A stretch of DNA of 64,000 nt from Turnera subulata (GCA_028386065.3 JAKUCV010007105.1:133388-197387); one strand, 5' to 3'; shown: positions 42,389 to 52,820, counted from the first letter of the stretch. A program made the numbers and translations. The notes: generated by a model not told the origin, from the sequence alone.

Positions 42389-43942
42389 TGATGAGTGTGC
42401 ATTTTACACTCATTTACGGTCCATTTTTATGCATTTTTTACTTGCAAATATTATTTATTTTATTTTATTTTATTTATTTTCATGCATTTTACTTGCTTTA
42501 TTTTAATAATCCCTTCTGTCCGAGTGTCTTGGTAATTTCTACAGAAATAAGGACCAAAAGACGAAATTTAGGCTAGTAGCACAATTCCTATACAAGCAGC
42601 CCATGCAGAACGTTTCAGCATGGGCAGTCCATGGCCACGTGGCAAGCCCGGATTAAAGATTCTGGTGGTCCACAAGCTAAATTTGGAGGTGGTTTGGGTG
42701 ATTACACAAGTGTACCACTCTCCACTAATTTTGGATGAATGCACTTATCTAGGAAGAAGAATTGGTCCACTTGACCACTTTTCCTTTGCTGCATGACGTG
42801 AGGAAAAAAAGCAGAAAGAGAAGACTTAATCTTGCATGCATGTGGGAGTTTCAAAGGTGGCAATTGCACCAACTAATTTTGGCGCATGTGAAGTGGTGCA
42901 CTTCACCTATTTTTGGCGCAAGAAAGGTGGCACTTTGCTCCTCATTCGGCGCCATTAGATGGTCTTTTTTCAGCCACTTTCCCTTCCTCCTTTGTACTAT
43001 AAAAGGACAAGCACCAAGCTCACAAAAGGACATCATCACACACTCCCTGCAAAACGACAAAATAGAATACTAGGTAGTCAGCTTTTCTCTTTGCAATTAG
43101 AATTGTAAAAGGCTTTTGTATGTGGAGATTACATTATTGAAGAGGAGCCATATTCGTCATCATTTGTAATTCGTCTTCTTCCCTTACTCCTCCCTTAATG
43201 TATTTTCATTTTACTTTTGTCTTCTTTCTAGTTGTGATGTCTACCTAATTTTTTTGTCTACGATTAGGGATGAACTTGTTAATGTTTCCACACTTATTTA
43301 AATAAAAGTTTTATTTTCTGATTTTATTCTTCTTTAATTCGGTTCATGAATCTTCACTATGTTAGTTGCTTGATCACCAATTAGGATAAATCCATAATAG
43401 GCGAACGTTAAGTGACAGCGTCGTTTACCTATAGAAAAACATAAACCGGGCTATAAAAACCGACCTCGAGGGAGGCGTGCTTTTTATTGGAGATTAAGTA
43501 GGGAAATTTCTTAATGCTCTTAGTTTATTTCATCACTGGCAAATGGATAGTGGATATAAAATAGGAAGGGATTTTACGGCGCTATGAGGGTAGGCTATCG
43601 ATCTAGTTTAGATTTTCCGTTTCTTTTAAAGAAGTTTAATTTCAGAATTTAATTCATAGATTCCACATAGGCTAGCTTTGTGGTGACAGTACATTGCCTG
43701 CTTATGCGTAGCTTAATTGTATGGAAATATTCGCAAGGAATTCTCCGAAGTCCTAGATGCTTTATATTATTGAGTTTAATCTCGTTATTAACCGCTTTAT
43801 TTTTCGTTTCAAACATCAATCCCTCAACATTATTTATTTTTCTAGATAATCATATGTTGCTTAGTTGAATAATACTTGGCAAAGATCCCTGTGAGACGAC
43901 CTTGGTACTACAACAACCCTATATACTTGCAGGAAGCTGTTA
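42389..43942 (+). repeat. 5' LTR of Athila copy 1
   Basis: It starts TGATGAGTGTGCATTTTACA (hairpin GAGTGT/ACACTC) and ends GAAGCTGTTA, with the usual CA mutated to TA. It contains TTTTGGCGC at 42877 and 42911, CGGCGCC at 42948, a TATA box TATAAAAGG (42998-43006) and CCGACCTCGAGGGAGGCGTG (43461-43480). Confidence 0.95.
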
Positions 43943-43948
43943 AGTTTT

Positions 43949-43968
43949 TGGCACCGTTGCCGGGGATC
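43949..43968 (+). other. primer-binding site, tRNA-Asp type
   Basis: TGGCACCGTTGCCGGGGATC: one G-to-A difference from a full complement to plant tRNA-Asp. Confidence 0.93.
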
Positions 43969-44082
43969 GGCGTTAATATTGTTTAACTTTGTGATTAGGT
44001 TAATCTAGATTTTTCTTTTTCCTTTTTACCCGTGTTTTTCTTTCTTTTTCTTCAGGTTTCTTCAAGTTTTACTGGAGGAGAG

Positions 44083-45660
44083 ATGGAGGGACACGTAAGA
44101 CGCGTCATCGAGGAGATCGAGGGAGTCCAATACGGACCTCGACGTAGACCAGTTCGGGGTTTCTCCATCCCCGATGCAACCCTTGCACAGTCCAGCGTGG
44201 TCCGCCCGGCTGTGCAAGCAAATAACTTTGAGCTAAGGCCAGCCCTGATCAAGATGGTCCAAAACAAGCCAATCGGGGGTTCCTCCATTGAAGATCCAAA
44301 CCAACATTTGCAAGATTTCTTGGAAATCTGCGACACAATCAAGGTGAATGGAGCCTCCAAGGATGCTATCAAACTGCGCCTTTTTCTTTTCTCACTCAAG
44401 GACAAGGCGAAGGCGTGGTTAACTGCACAGGCTCTTGGAACATTTGATACATGGGCTACCTTATCACAGGCGTTCTAGAAGAAATTTTTCACGCCCAACA
44501 AAGCCATGATATTAAGGAACAACATCATGGAGTTCAAACAGAAGTCTAATGAATCATTCTATGATGCGTGAGAGAGATTTAAAGAAGCATTACGAAGATG
44601 CCCACAGCATGGCCTTCCTGATTGGCTGATTGTGGAGAAATTTTATGCAGGTCTGTGTGAGTCCCTCCGGGCACATGTTGATGCTGCAGCCAGAGGAGTG
44701 GCTTTAGCAAAAGATGCTGAGGATGTGTACGAATTGTTCGAACACGTCGCTAGCAATAAATTCGAATGGCCAGGTGAGCTCACAAGAACAGTCAGAGTTC
44801 TTGAACTTGACGCTATGAGCTTATTGAACGCCAAGATGGATGCCCTAATGAAAACTGTGAATAGGAAAGGACAATCCCATTCTTGTGCTAGATGTGAAGG
44901 AGGTTATTCGGAGTGCCCGACAGAGGGAGGCTATAAGCAATCATGTCAAGAGCAAGTGAGTTACATCAACCAGAGAGTCCAGAAGGACCCTTATTCGAAC
45001 ACCTACAACCCAGGTTGGAGGGACCACCCTAAATTTTCTTGGAAGCCTCAACAGCCCAACCAAAACCAAAACCAAACCGGAAGAGGTCCTCCCCGATATC
45101 CTCCGAAACAACCTGCACAGGCATACCAACAGGCGTATCATCCAGCTCCTAAAAATGACTTGCTGCTCAAGTCATTTATAGAAGAACAACGGCAAGTTAT
45201 GAAAGGGCTTTCTGACAAAATTAATAGTCTTGAATGTCAGATCGCTCGAGCTAGCCCTAGTCAGGGCAATTTTGGTAGACTACCTGGAAAACCGGAGGTT
45301 AATCCCAATGAACAATGCAATGCAATCACTCTTAGGAGTGGTACTCAATATCCAGAGCGACAACCACCTCCAGTCTCGGTAGTAGAGGAAGAGCATGGCC
45401 AGGCCATGCAAAAAAACAAGCCCGCGGAGCATGAGTAGGCAGTGTCAGCCGAAAAGGGGAAGGCAAAGAAAGATGAAGTTAAGGCTTATGTTCCACCTAT
45501 TCCCTTCCCTTAACGACTCAACCCACTGGTCTACGACAAGAAGTTTGGACGCTTTCTTGAGATCATGAAAAAGCTCTACATTAACATTCCGTTCCTCAAG
45601 GCCGTGTCCCAAATGCCTACATATGTTAAGTTCTTAAAGAACATTTTTATCCAATAGGAA
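44083..45660 (+). pseudogene. gag of Athila copy 1
   Basis: ATG 44083 (MEGHVRRVIEEIEGVQYGP) starts a gag of the Athila lineage. In one frame run FELRPALIKMVQNKPIGGSS, HLQDFLEICDTIKVNGASKD and KDKAKAWLTAQALGTFDTWA, then TAG at 44476-44478. MEFKQKSNESFYDA is followed by TGA at about 44569 (Trp in copy 2). CPQHGLPDWLIVEKFYAGL, ARCEGGYSECPTEGGYKQSC, PQQPNQNQNQTGRGPPRYP and CNAITLRSGTQY follow. After TAG at 45436-45438 (CAG in copy 2) and TAA near 45511 (CAA in copy 2), a frameshift near 45645 leads to protease. Three of the stops are explained by single C-to-T or G-to-A changes relative to copy 2. Confidence 0.92.
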
Positions 45661-46150
45661 TAAATTGATCGATTATGGGGAAGTGGTACTAACGGGAGAA
45701 TGTAGTGCGATTATTCAAAACAAGCTTCCAGATCCCGGGACATTCACTATCCGCTGCGTCATAGGGAAGGTACGGATTGAGAGAGCGCTTTGCGATCTAG
45801 GCGCAAGTGTTAGCGTGATCCCTCTGTCGATCAGCAAACAACTCAACCTAGGTGATTTGAAACCTACTCCTATATCACTCCACCTAGCAGATAGAACTGT
45901 CAAATATCCATTGGGAATTTTGAAGAATGTTCCTATCAAAGTTGGGAACTTCTTCGTCGCGGCTGGTTCTAGACATGGAGTTTGATAACCACGTACCTAT
46001 CATCCTTGGACGAACCTTTTTGGCAACTGCTGGTGCCATCATCGATGTCAAGGGCGGGAAGCTCACATTACAAATCGAGTCTGAAAAGATTTGCTTCGAT
46101 GTTGATGAAGTAATTCGCAAAGGAGTACCGGACGATTCATGCTACTGACT
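45661..46150 (+). pseudogene. protease of Athila copy 1
   Basis: The first frame reads IDYGEVVLTGECSAIIQNKL, then ALCDLGASVSVIPLSISKQL with the retropepsin D-L-G-A motif intact, LGDLKPTPISLHLADRTVKY and GILKNVPIKVGNFF. A frame change near 45960 continues as LDMEFDNHVPIILGRTFLAT (the conserved I-L-G-R flap end), GGKLTLQIESEKICFDVDEV and a stop after DDSCY (46148). Only this frameshift disables an otherwise well-kept protease. Confidence 0.9.
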
Positions 46151-46700
46151 TGACTTATGAGAGATAGTAGTTGACGAAATCCTTGCACTGACAGGCTGTG
46201 CAGATCCTCTGTTGGCGTGTATCGCTCTTAGTAAAGGCACTCGGGATCCAGATCCTGAGATAGCAAATTACGCATGCCAGCTTGAGGTTTTATCTCTAGC
46301 GTCCGACGAAGAAGACATGAGATTTGAGAAGTTAGATAAGACGCCAGGAGACATGGCAAAAGAAAATGCTCCAAAGGTTAAGATGAAACCTTTACCTCCT
46401 GAGCTCCAATGGGCATTACTGGGAACAAACTCCACACATCCAGGTGATATAAATGTGAGTTTTACTAAGGGAGAGGAAGATAAGTTGCTGAAAGATGAGG
46501 ACCGACACAAGAAGACAATTATGTATTCCACCGATGTTCTTATCGGGATTAATCCCTTAGTTTATACTCATGAAGCAGGCAGAAAGGAACCAAACACTAG
46601 CGCAAGATTAGCGTCCACAAACAAGACCTCAGAATTGGAAACAGAGTATTGTTACCCAAGCTTTATCATCCAGAAGAGCCTACCGGACAAGAGGTAGTGA
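46151..46700 (+). pseudogene. post-protease linker and remnant of Athila pol
   Basis: A 161-codon frame from 46212 carries acidic linker sequence and the Athila hallmark KMKPLPPELQWALLG. In Athila elements this leads into RT. Here the RT entry is degenerate (TKGEEDKLLKDEDRHKKTIM) and ends at 46697. No RT, RNase H or integrase motif is found between here and the 3' LTR. The next 100 bases (AAGCGCTGTGTGGGAGGCAA, 46764-46783) resemble the DNA normally found just after Athila integrase. So roughly 3 kb of pol has been deleted. Confidence 0.85.
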
Positions 46701-48334
46701 AACCGTTCCCCGATCCACCTTTCAGCATGAGGTGCATCGAGTCCAGCTACAAGACATTAAAGAAGCGCTGTGTGGGAGGCAACCAAAAGTTATTTCCCTT
46801 TTTCTGCAAATAAAAAGCAGCAAGTTCAGATTCCTTTAATTCTTTTGCTGTTTCAATTTATTTTCTATTAAACATTTTGGTCCGCAAGCTCATTTTTTGT
46901 TAAATACGATTGCTGCCCCTATTTTGTTTTTTGGACTTTTCTACCCTATTTTTGTGCAGTGAGGACACTGCAAGTTTTAAGTTTGGGGTGGCTATACTTT
47001 CAGCATAGTGGCTACGGCCTTTTATTTCTTCTTATCTTTCTTAGCATTATAGTAAGTAATTTTTTTTCAGTTTATTTTTCGTTTTTTCTTTTGTTTGAAT
47101 AATTTTTTGCAAGTTACAGATGAACCCATTGGGCTTAATTGGGCCAAATCCGACACAAGTACAAGGATTTCTCCGAGTTTCTATGATCGAGTCTCGTGTC
47201 CGCTTGTATGAACATTGGGGATGAGTTCCCAAAAGGCCGAGTTACGCTTGTTGGTAAATTTTTCCAATTGTTTCGAATTCACTTCTAACCTCTTTGCATG
47301 TTTTATTTTTCAAAGTATATTTGGCATTACATCCTTGTCTTAGAACAGGTCCACAACCCTATCAAAGCGAAATTTTTACAAGGTTTGTTTCTTAAGGATA
47401 GGATTAAGGCATTCTTTTGCATAACCCACATTAACCACAAAGCCTACCCATGTGTATACATTCACCTTTGTAAACCACTTTGGGCTTTTTCCTGGTAGAC
47501 ATTTTTCTTAAATCCACACTCACTACCTTTACCATTTTGAACATATGGCTACCATCATTTTGTTTCATATGCACACACCGTTATGCATTTTGCTCGGTCT
47601 TGTCTTTCCTCTAACATTTGCCTAACAACAAGATCAGTGGTGGTTCATTTATACACGGGCTGAACATAAGCTGCCTGTGCACATTGTGGAGAATGGTATT
47701 CATTTGTCTACTACGCCTTCAGCAAAGAGAAGAAACAAGAGAGAGATACTTCACAGAAGAAGAAAAGAAACAACACAGAAAATTGTTGTATTTCGTAAAA
47801 AAAAAAAAAGGAAGAGAAGGAAAACAAAGACTCTCTACCGCACACTCAATTTGGAACCATTCCACCTTACTTGGCTTTGTTACGGTAAGACGATTCCCTT
47901 TGAGCATTTGTATTTTTTTATTACCTTTTACCCTTCTGTCTTAAACTCAACATAAGTCCCATTACAACCCAAATAAAGACCTTTTGATCCCTGAAATTCA
48001 ATCCTAGCCATTAGTGGAGATAGGGAACTGGACCTGCATATTTGACCTTATTTTTAGTTTTTCAAAACTGCCAAATTCATCTTAGCAAATAGATAGGGAA
48101 GTTGTGAATTTGATCAATTGGATTAATTGCCTAACAAAGTACATATTCGGATCATCTTGGCACTATTTCTCACGGTTCTTGTAGGTCGGTTGTCGGGCTC
48201 CTTTTGGTGACATTTGGAGATTTTCCATGCAACTCTGGTTGACTGGCCAGGTTGATTCCAATGGGTAAGAAGTTTTCATCCCGTTTTTTCACGATAATTG
48301 CTTGCGGAGAAGCAAAATATCAAGTTTGGGGTGG
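46701..48334 (+). other. long 3' non-coding region of Athila copy 1
   Basis: No open frame of note. A polypurine-like TTAAGTTTGGGGTGG occurs internally (46977-46991) and again next to the 3' LTR (CAAGTTTGGGGTGG, 48321-48334). A (CTT)/(AAG)-rich tract with A-runs lies at 47710-47830. Confidence 0.8.
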
Positions 48335-49921
48335 TGATGAGTGTGCGTTTTACACTCATTTACGGTCCATTTTTAAGCATTTTTGACTTACAAATATTAT
48401 TTATTTTAATTTATTTTATTTATTTTCATGCATTATTGCTGCTTTATTTTAATAATCCCTTTTGTCCGAGTGTCTTGCCCAAAAGACGAAATTTGGGCTA
48501 GTAGCACAATTCCTGCACAAGCAGCCCATGTAGAACGTTCCAGCATGGGCAGTCCACGGCCACGTGGCAAGCCCAGATTATTCCTCAAGATTTTTGTCCA
48601 GAATTTCCAGAAATGATCTGAAAATTATTCTAAAACTTCTGGTGGTCCACAAGCTAAATTTGGAGGTGGTTTGGGTGATTACATAAGTGTATCACTCTCC
48701 ACTAATTTTGGATGAATGCACTTATCTAGGAAGAAGAATTGGTCCACTTGACCACTTGTCCTTTGCTGCATGACGTGAGGAAAAAAAAAGCAGGAAGAGA
48801 AGACTTAATCTTGCATGCATGTGGGAGTTTCAAAAGTGGCAATTGCACCAACTAATATTGGCGCATGTGAAGTGGTCCACTTCACCTATTTTTGGCGCAA
48901 GAAAGGTGGCACTTTGCTCCTCATTTGGCGCCATTTGATGGTCATTTTTCAGCCACTTTCCCTTCCTCCTTTGTACTATAAAAGGACAAGCACCAAGCTC
49001 ACTAAAGGATATCATCACACACTCCCTGCAAAAAGACAAAATAGAATACTAGGTAGTTAGCTTTTCTCTTTGCAATTAGAATTGTAAAAGGCTTTTGTAC
49101 GTGGAGATTACATTACTGAAGAGGAGCCATATTCGTCATCATTTGTAATTTGTCTTCTTCCCTTACTCCTCCCTTAATGTATTTCCATTTTACTTTTGTC
49201 TTCTTTCTAATTGTTATGTCTACCTAATTTTCTTGTCTAGGATTAGGGGATGAACTTATTAATATTTCAATGCTTATTTAAATCAAATTTTTATTTTCTG
49301 ATTTTATTCTTCTTTAATTCAGTTCATGAATCTTTACTATGTTAGTTTCTTGATCACCAATTAGCATAAATCCATAGTAGGCGAACGTTAAGTGATAGCG
49401 TCGTTTACCTATAGGAAAACATAAACCGGGCTTTAAAAACCGGCCTCGAGGGAGGCGTGCTTTTTATTGGGGATTAAGTAGGAAAATTTCTTAATGCTCT
49501 TAGTTTATTTCATCACTAGCAAATGGATAGTGGACATAAACTAGGAAGGGATTTTACGGCGCTATGAGAGTAGGCTATCAGTCTAGTTTAGGTTTCTCGT
49601 TTCTTTTAAAGAAGTTTAATTTCAGAATTTAATTCATAGATACTACATAGGCTAGCTATGTGGTGACAGTATATGGCCTGCTTATGCGAGCTTAATTGTA
49701 TGGAAATATTGGCAAGGAATTCTCCGAAGTCTTAGATGCTTTATATTATTGAGTTTAATCTCGTTATTAACCGCTTTAGTTTTCTTTTCAAACATCAATC
49801 CCTCAACATTATTTATTTTTCTAGATAATCATAAGTTGCGTAGTTGAATAGTACTTGGCAAAGATCCCTGTGAGACGACCTTGGTACTACTACAACCCTG
49901 TATACTTGCAGGAAGTTATCA
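48335..49921 (+). repeat. 3' LTR of Athila copy 1
   Basis: Starts TGATGAGTGTGCGTTTTACA and ends GAAGTTATCA. The TATA box is at 48977-48985 and the GGCGC words at 48858, 48892 and 48926. It differs from the 5' LTR by substitutions and by indels near 48480 and 48580-48640. Confidence 0.95.
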
Positions 49922-49926
49922 TCGGT

Positions 49927-50717
49927 CGAGAGCGTTTCGAGCCGACGGTACTCGGCATAGGTCGATACCACCAGGCCCAACACCTCCAAAACTCACAGGC
50001 CCCCCCAACCCCGCAATACCCAATCGAACCCTATAGCCCAACCAACATCCACCAAACCCAATGACCCAAGCATAGAAATTAAAACACTAAAAACACTACT
50101 AACTCACACACAAATTCCCGCCGCTCTCATCTTAACTCTCTCTCTTTCTCTCAACTCTCAGATCGCATCGAACCCTCTCTCCTTCCTCTCCTTCTCAGTC
50201 TCTCTCCCTCAACTGCGGTCCGCATCGGCCTGTGCTTGAGTTCTCTTCTCTTCCGCCCTCCCTCGACCTTCTTGACTCTCGGGCTTGAGTTCTCTTTCGA
50301 TTCAATGTCTGAGAGTCTCAAACCCTAATCACCAAATCAAAACAAAAAATCCCCAAATTACTATTACCCTAAGGCTCTCTACACCCAATCGAACCTCGTA
50401 TTCGTTAAATACTCGAGTCTCAACCCTTCATTCCCAATTTGCATGCTTGCTGGTTTGTATTGGATTAAGGATTTGGTTTTGGTTATGTATGTCAAACATG
50501 TGAAATTCTGGAATCTTTTGAGTTCTGGCTTAGTCATATTGTCAGCATCGGCAGGGCTTAAAGCCGACCGTACCGACGTCGGTACTGATCGGCACCATGC
50601 CGATCGGTATTGAGGGGTAACGGCTCGGCGTCGGTATGAAATTAGGTATGTCGGAAAAGTCATACCAATTCACATTTCGGCACGGTATGTGCCGAACCGA
50701 CGATTTGCTCACCCCTA
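49927..50717 (+). repeat. right part of the hAT-like element
   Basis: It starts after the second TCGGT copy. It has CGGTACC/GCCGATCGG-type words at both ends (49930-49965 and 50560-50700), CT-rich leader-like DNA (50110-50280) and the right terminal inverted repeat. It contains no transposase frame. Confidence 0.8.
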
Positions 50718-50725
50718 TTCTTTTG

Positions 50726-51130
50726 ACTCTGGGATTTCAGGTTTCACGGTCAGACCCTTCTTTGCTCATTTATAAGTCTCGTGTTGCTGTGGTTTATCTA
50801 CTAGTTTATGTAGATGATATACTTGTGACTGGCAATAATCCTGCTTTTATTCGGCAACTAATACATGATTTGGGAAGAGTTTTTGCCTTGCGTGACTTGG
50901 GTGCAGTTCATTATTTTTTGGGAGTAGAGGTCACAGCAACCTCTCGTGGACTTTTACTCACCCAACACAAATATGTTATTGAGCTCCTACATAAAACTGG
51001 GACAGACTCTTTCAAATCTACGGTTACATCTGCTTCCACAACACAGAAACTCAAGCTTGGACAAGGTACTCTCCTGTCGCATCCTACATTCTACCGTCTA
51101 TAGTGGTTCTTTTCAGTACCTCTCAATTAC
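50726..51130 (+). pseudogene. reverse transcriptase, second part, of the Ale-like copia
   Basis: The frame picks up at TLGFQVSRSDPSLLIYKS directly after the 8-bp target copy. It carries the catalytic LLVYVDDILVTGN box (about 50805-50845) and RDLGAVHYFLGVEVTATSRG. It runs to HPTFYRL, where a frame change near 51100 precedes RNase H. Confidence 0.92.
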
Positions 51131-51766
51131 TCGCCCAGACATTGCCTTTGCTGTCAGTAAGGTCAGTCAGTTCATGCATTCTCCCTCTGATATCCATCTC
51201 CAAGCCATAAAACGGATCCTTGGGTTTCTTTAACAAACGAAACACTATGGATTGCATATCCTTCCAGCAGCATCAATGGATTTCCAAGTCTTTACGGATG
51301 CTGATTGGGGGGGCTGTTTAGACACTAGGAAGTCCACTGGTGGCTTTCTTATTTATCTTGGTTCCAACTTGATCTCATGGGCTTCGAGAAAACAACGGAC
51401 AGTAGCACGCTCATCTACAAAGGCGGAATGCAAACCCTTGGCGGATGGAGCAGAAAAGGTTGTTTGGTTGCAGCAATTGCTACGAGAATTGGGGTTGTCT
51501 ACTAGTCTACCTACCCTATGGTATGATAATCTAGGAGCCACTTACCTCAGCATGAATCCAGTTCTTAATGCACACAGCAAACACGTGGAGATCGATTATC
51601 ACTTCATCCATGACAAAATTCAACAACTACAACTTCATGTTCGGTTTATTGACAGTGAGGATCAACTGGCTGACATTCTAACTAAACGGTTGAGTTCAGC
51701 ACGTTACACAGCCTTGCGAAACAAACTCAATCTCGCCAATACTGCCGAGTTTGGTTTGCGGGGGGA
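51131..51766 (+). pseudogene. RNase H of the Ale-like copia
   Basis: YLSITRPDIAFAVSKVSQFM is followed by a TAA at about 51232. Then come FTDADWGGCLDTRKSTGGFL, STKAECKPLADGAEK (catalytic Glu region), WYDNLGATYLSMNP, HSKHVEIDYHFIHDKI and LADILTKRLSSARY. The frame runs into the 3' LTR across a G-rich tract (GCGGGGGGA, 51759-51766) that serves as the polypurine tract. Confidence 0.92.
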
Positions 51767-52048
51767 TGTTAGGAAGTCTAGTGTTACCAGACAATCTTCA
51801 GATAGAGATCATGCTCATCTTCACAATGATCACATCACCAACCTGATAACAATCAAGGGTAATGATCAAGCTCATCACACTGTATGATAATGTTGTATAG
51901 AGATTATGATAACAACAACTATGCAACAAGTAGAGTAATATATGACTGTACCTGTACATGAGTTCCAGTAATATATATATCATACGCAACAGCCAGTACC
52001 AATTTACTGAGCTCACAACAATCTTCTCTCATATTATTATTTCTTTTA
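51767..52048 (+). repeat. 3' LTR of the Ale-like copia
   Basis: TGTTAGGAAGTCTAGTGTTA...TTATTTCTTTTA, aligning end to end with 27867-28145, followed by GAGAC. Confidence 0.92.
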
Positions 52049-52820
52049 GAGACTAATTCTTTTTCCGGAGTCAATTTTGGGTTTTTCTCAAGTTTTCCCT
52101 AATAAACTTGGGTGGCGAATCCTTGTTTGCAGATAATCAAGAGAACACCAAAAATAGTGTGTGCCAAGTATTCATGTGAATTTGTCCGGGTTTATAATGA
52201 TTACTTCTCAAGGAAGGGCTTGATATATGAACAGAGAAATGGAAATTGCACGAGAGTGCGCCTCTCATATCCTGCAAAGAAGTAAATAGTTCACAAGTCA
52301 AAGCCTATCCTCATCAAAGGAGCGAAACGAACGAACTTAGTCAAAAGTACGAATACCGTGCAAGTATATTCTTTCTAGGTCGCTGGGTTTTAAGTGAGAC
52401 CGTTGTGACTCCTCTAGTTTCATGTGGGAATATATTTGGAATGATGGTTCTTTGGAAACTAGTTAATTCGTCTATCCCGGGAATCATCAAAGCGATTCTC
52501 TCCACTTAAACTACGTAAGTTCACATGCATTTTGAGAACAATTACCACAAGTTGCAAGCAATCGAATTTAAGCCACTGTCACGGGGCAATATCCTTGCCA
52601 ACCAAGCCGGGGTGCGGTGCTCACATGGGGGTGGGGGTGAATTAGCTAATTTTGTTTTTCGAAGATTTGGTTTTGTGATGCAGCAACATGTGAAACGTAA
52701 AGAATAAAGGAGTAAAGGCAGGTATGTAAATGGCACAAGTAATTTAGAGTCTCTAAATAAACAAATTTGGCCCACGAATATTTTGTTATTTTGGATTATG
52801 GATATGTTTGTGCATAAGGA
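52049..52820. other. flank of the copia element, Tat/Ogre-like debris
   Basis: After the copia target duplication, ACTTGGGTGGCGAATCCTTG (52108-52127) resembles the TGGCGA phrase near the end of Tat/Ogre leaders, seen again at 54412. No coding frame was recognised. A G-rich tract (GGGGGTGGGGGTG) lies at 52626-52638. Confidence 0.4.

Larger units (their letters stand above)
42389..49921 (+). mobile_element. Athila-type gypsy element (copy 1), gag-protease only
   Basis: A 7533-bp element with LTRs 42389-43942 and 48335-49921 and a perfect TCGGT target duplication (42384-42388, 49922-49926). It has a tRNA-Asp primer-binding site, a polypurine tract next to the 3' LTR, and gag plus protease. After the KPLPPELQWALLG motif the polyprotein runs into a short degenerate stretch and ends. 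RT, RNase H and integrase are missing, so it must have moved with enzymes from another element. It is inserted in the hAT-like element. Confidence 0.95.
42248..50717 (+). mobile_element. non-autonomous hAT-like DNA transposon, split by Athila copy 1
   Basis: The terminal inverted repeats are TAGGGGTGAGCAAAT (42248-42262) and ATTTGCTCACCCCTA (50703-50717). The 8-bp target duplication is ATCTTTTG (42240-42247) and TTCTTTTG (50718-50725), one mismatch. TIRs of the TAGGGGTG type with an 8-bp target duplication are diagnostic of hAT elements. Without Athila the element is about 930 bp and has no transposase. Subterminal DNA is rich in GCCGACCG/CGGTACCG-type words. The middle (50100-50400) is C/T-rich leader-like sequence with AACCCTAATC. 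The host copia RT frame resumes after it. Confidence 0.9.
27867..52048 (+). mobile_element. Ale/Retrofit-like Ty1/copia element, host of two nested insertions
   Basis: The two LTRs are at 27867-28145 and 51767-52048. A near-perfect target duplication flanks it (AAGAC before, GAGAC after). It contains an Athila element in the integrase (29952-40796) and a hAT-like element in the RT (42248-50717). Subtracting these leaves about 4.85 kb, the usual size of this copia lineage. The domain order gag, protease, integrase, RT, RNase H is preserved. The LTRs differ at about 20 positions plus a 3-base indel over 279 bp (roughly 92-93% by eye). It is therefore older than the Tnt1-like element at 19 kb. 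Many stops and frameshifts inactivate it. Confidence 0.93.

Noticed and set aside
49855..50064. Open frame spanning the end of the Athila LTR and the hAT-like element
   Set aside because: It crosses an insertion junction, so it is a by-product of the join.
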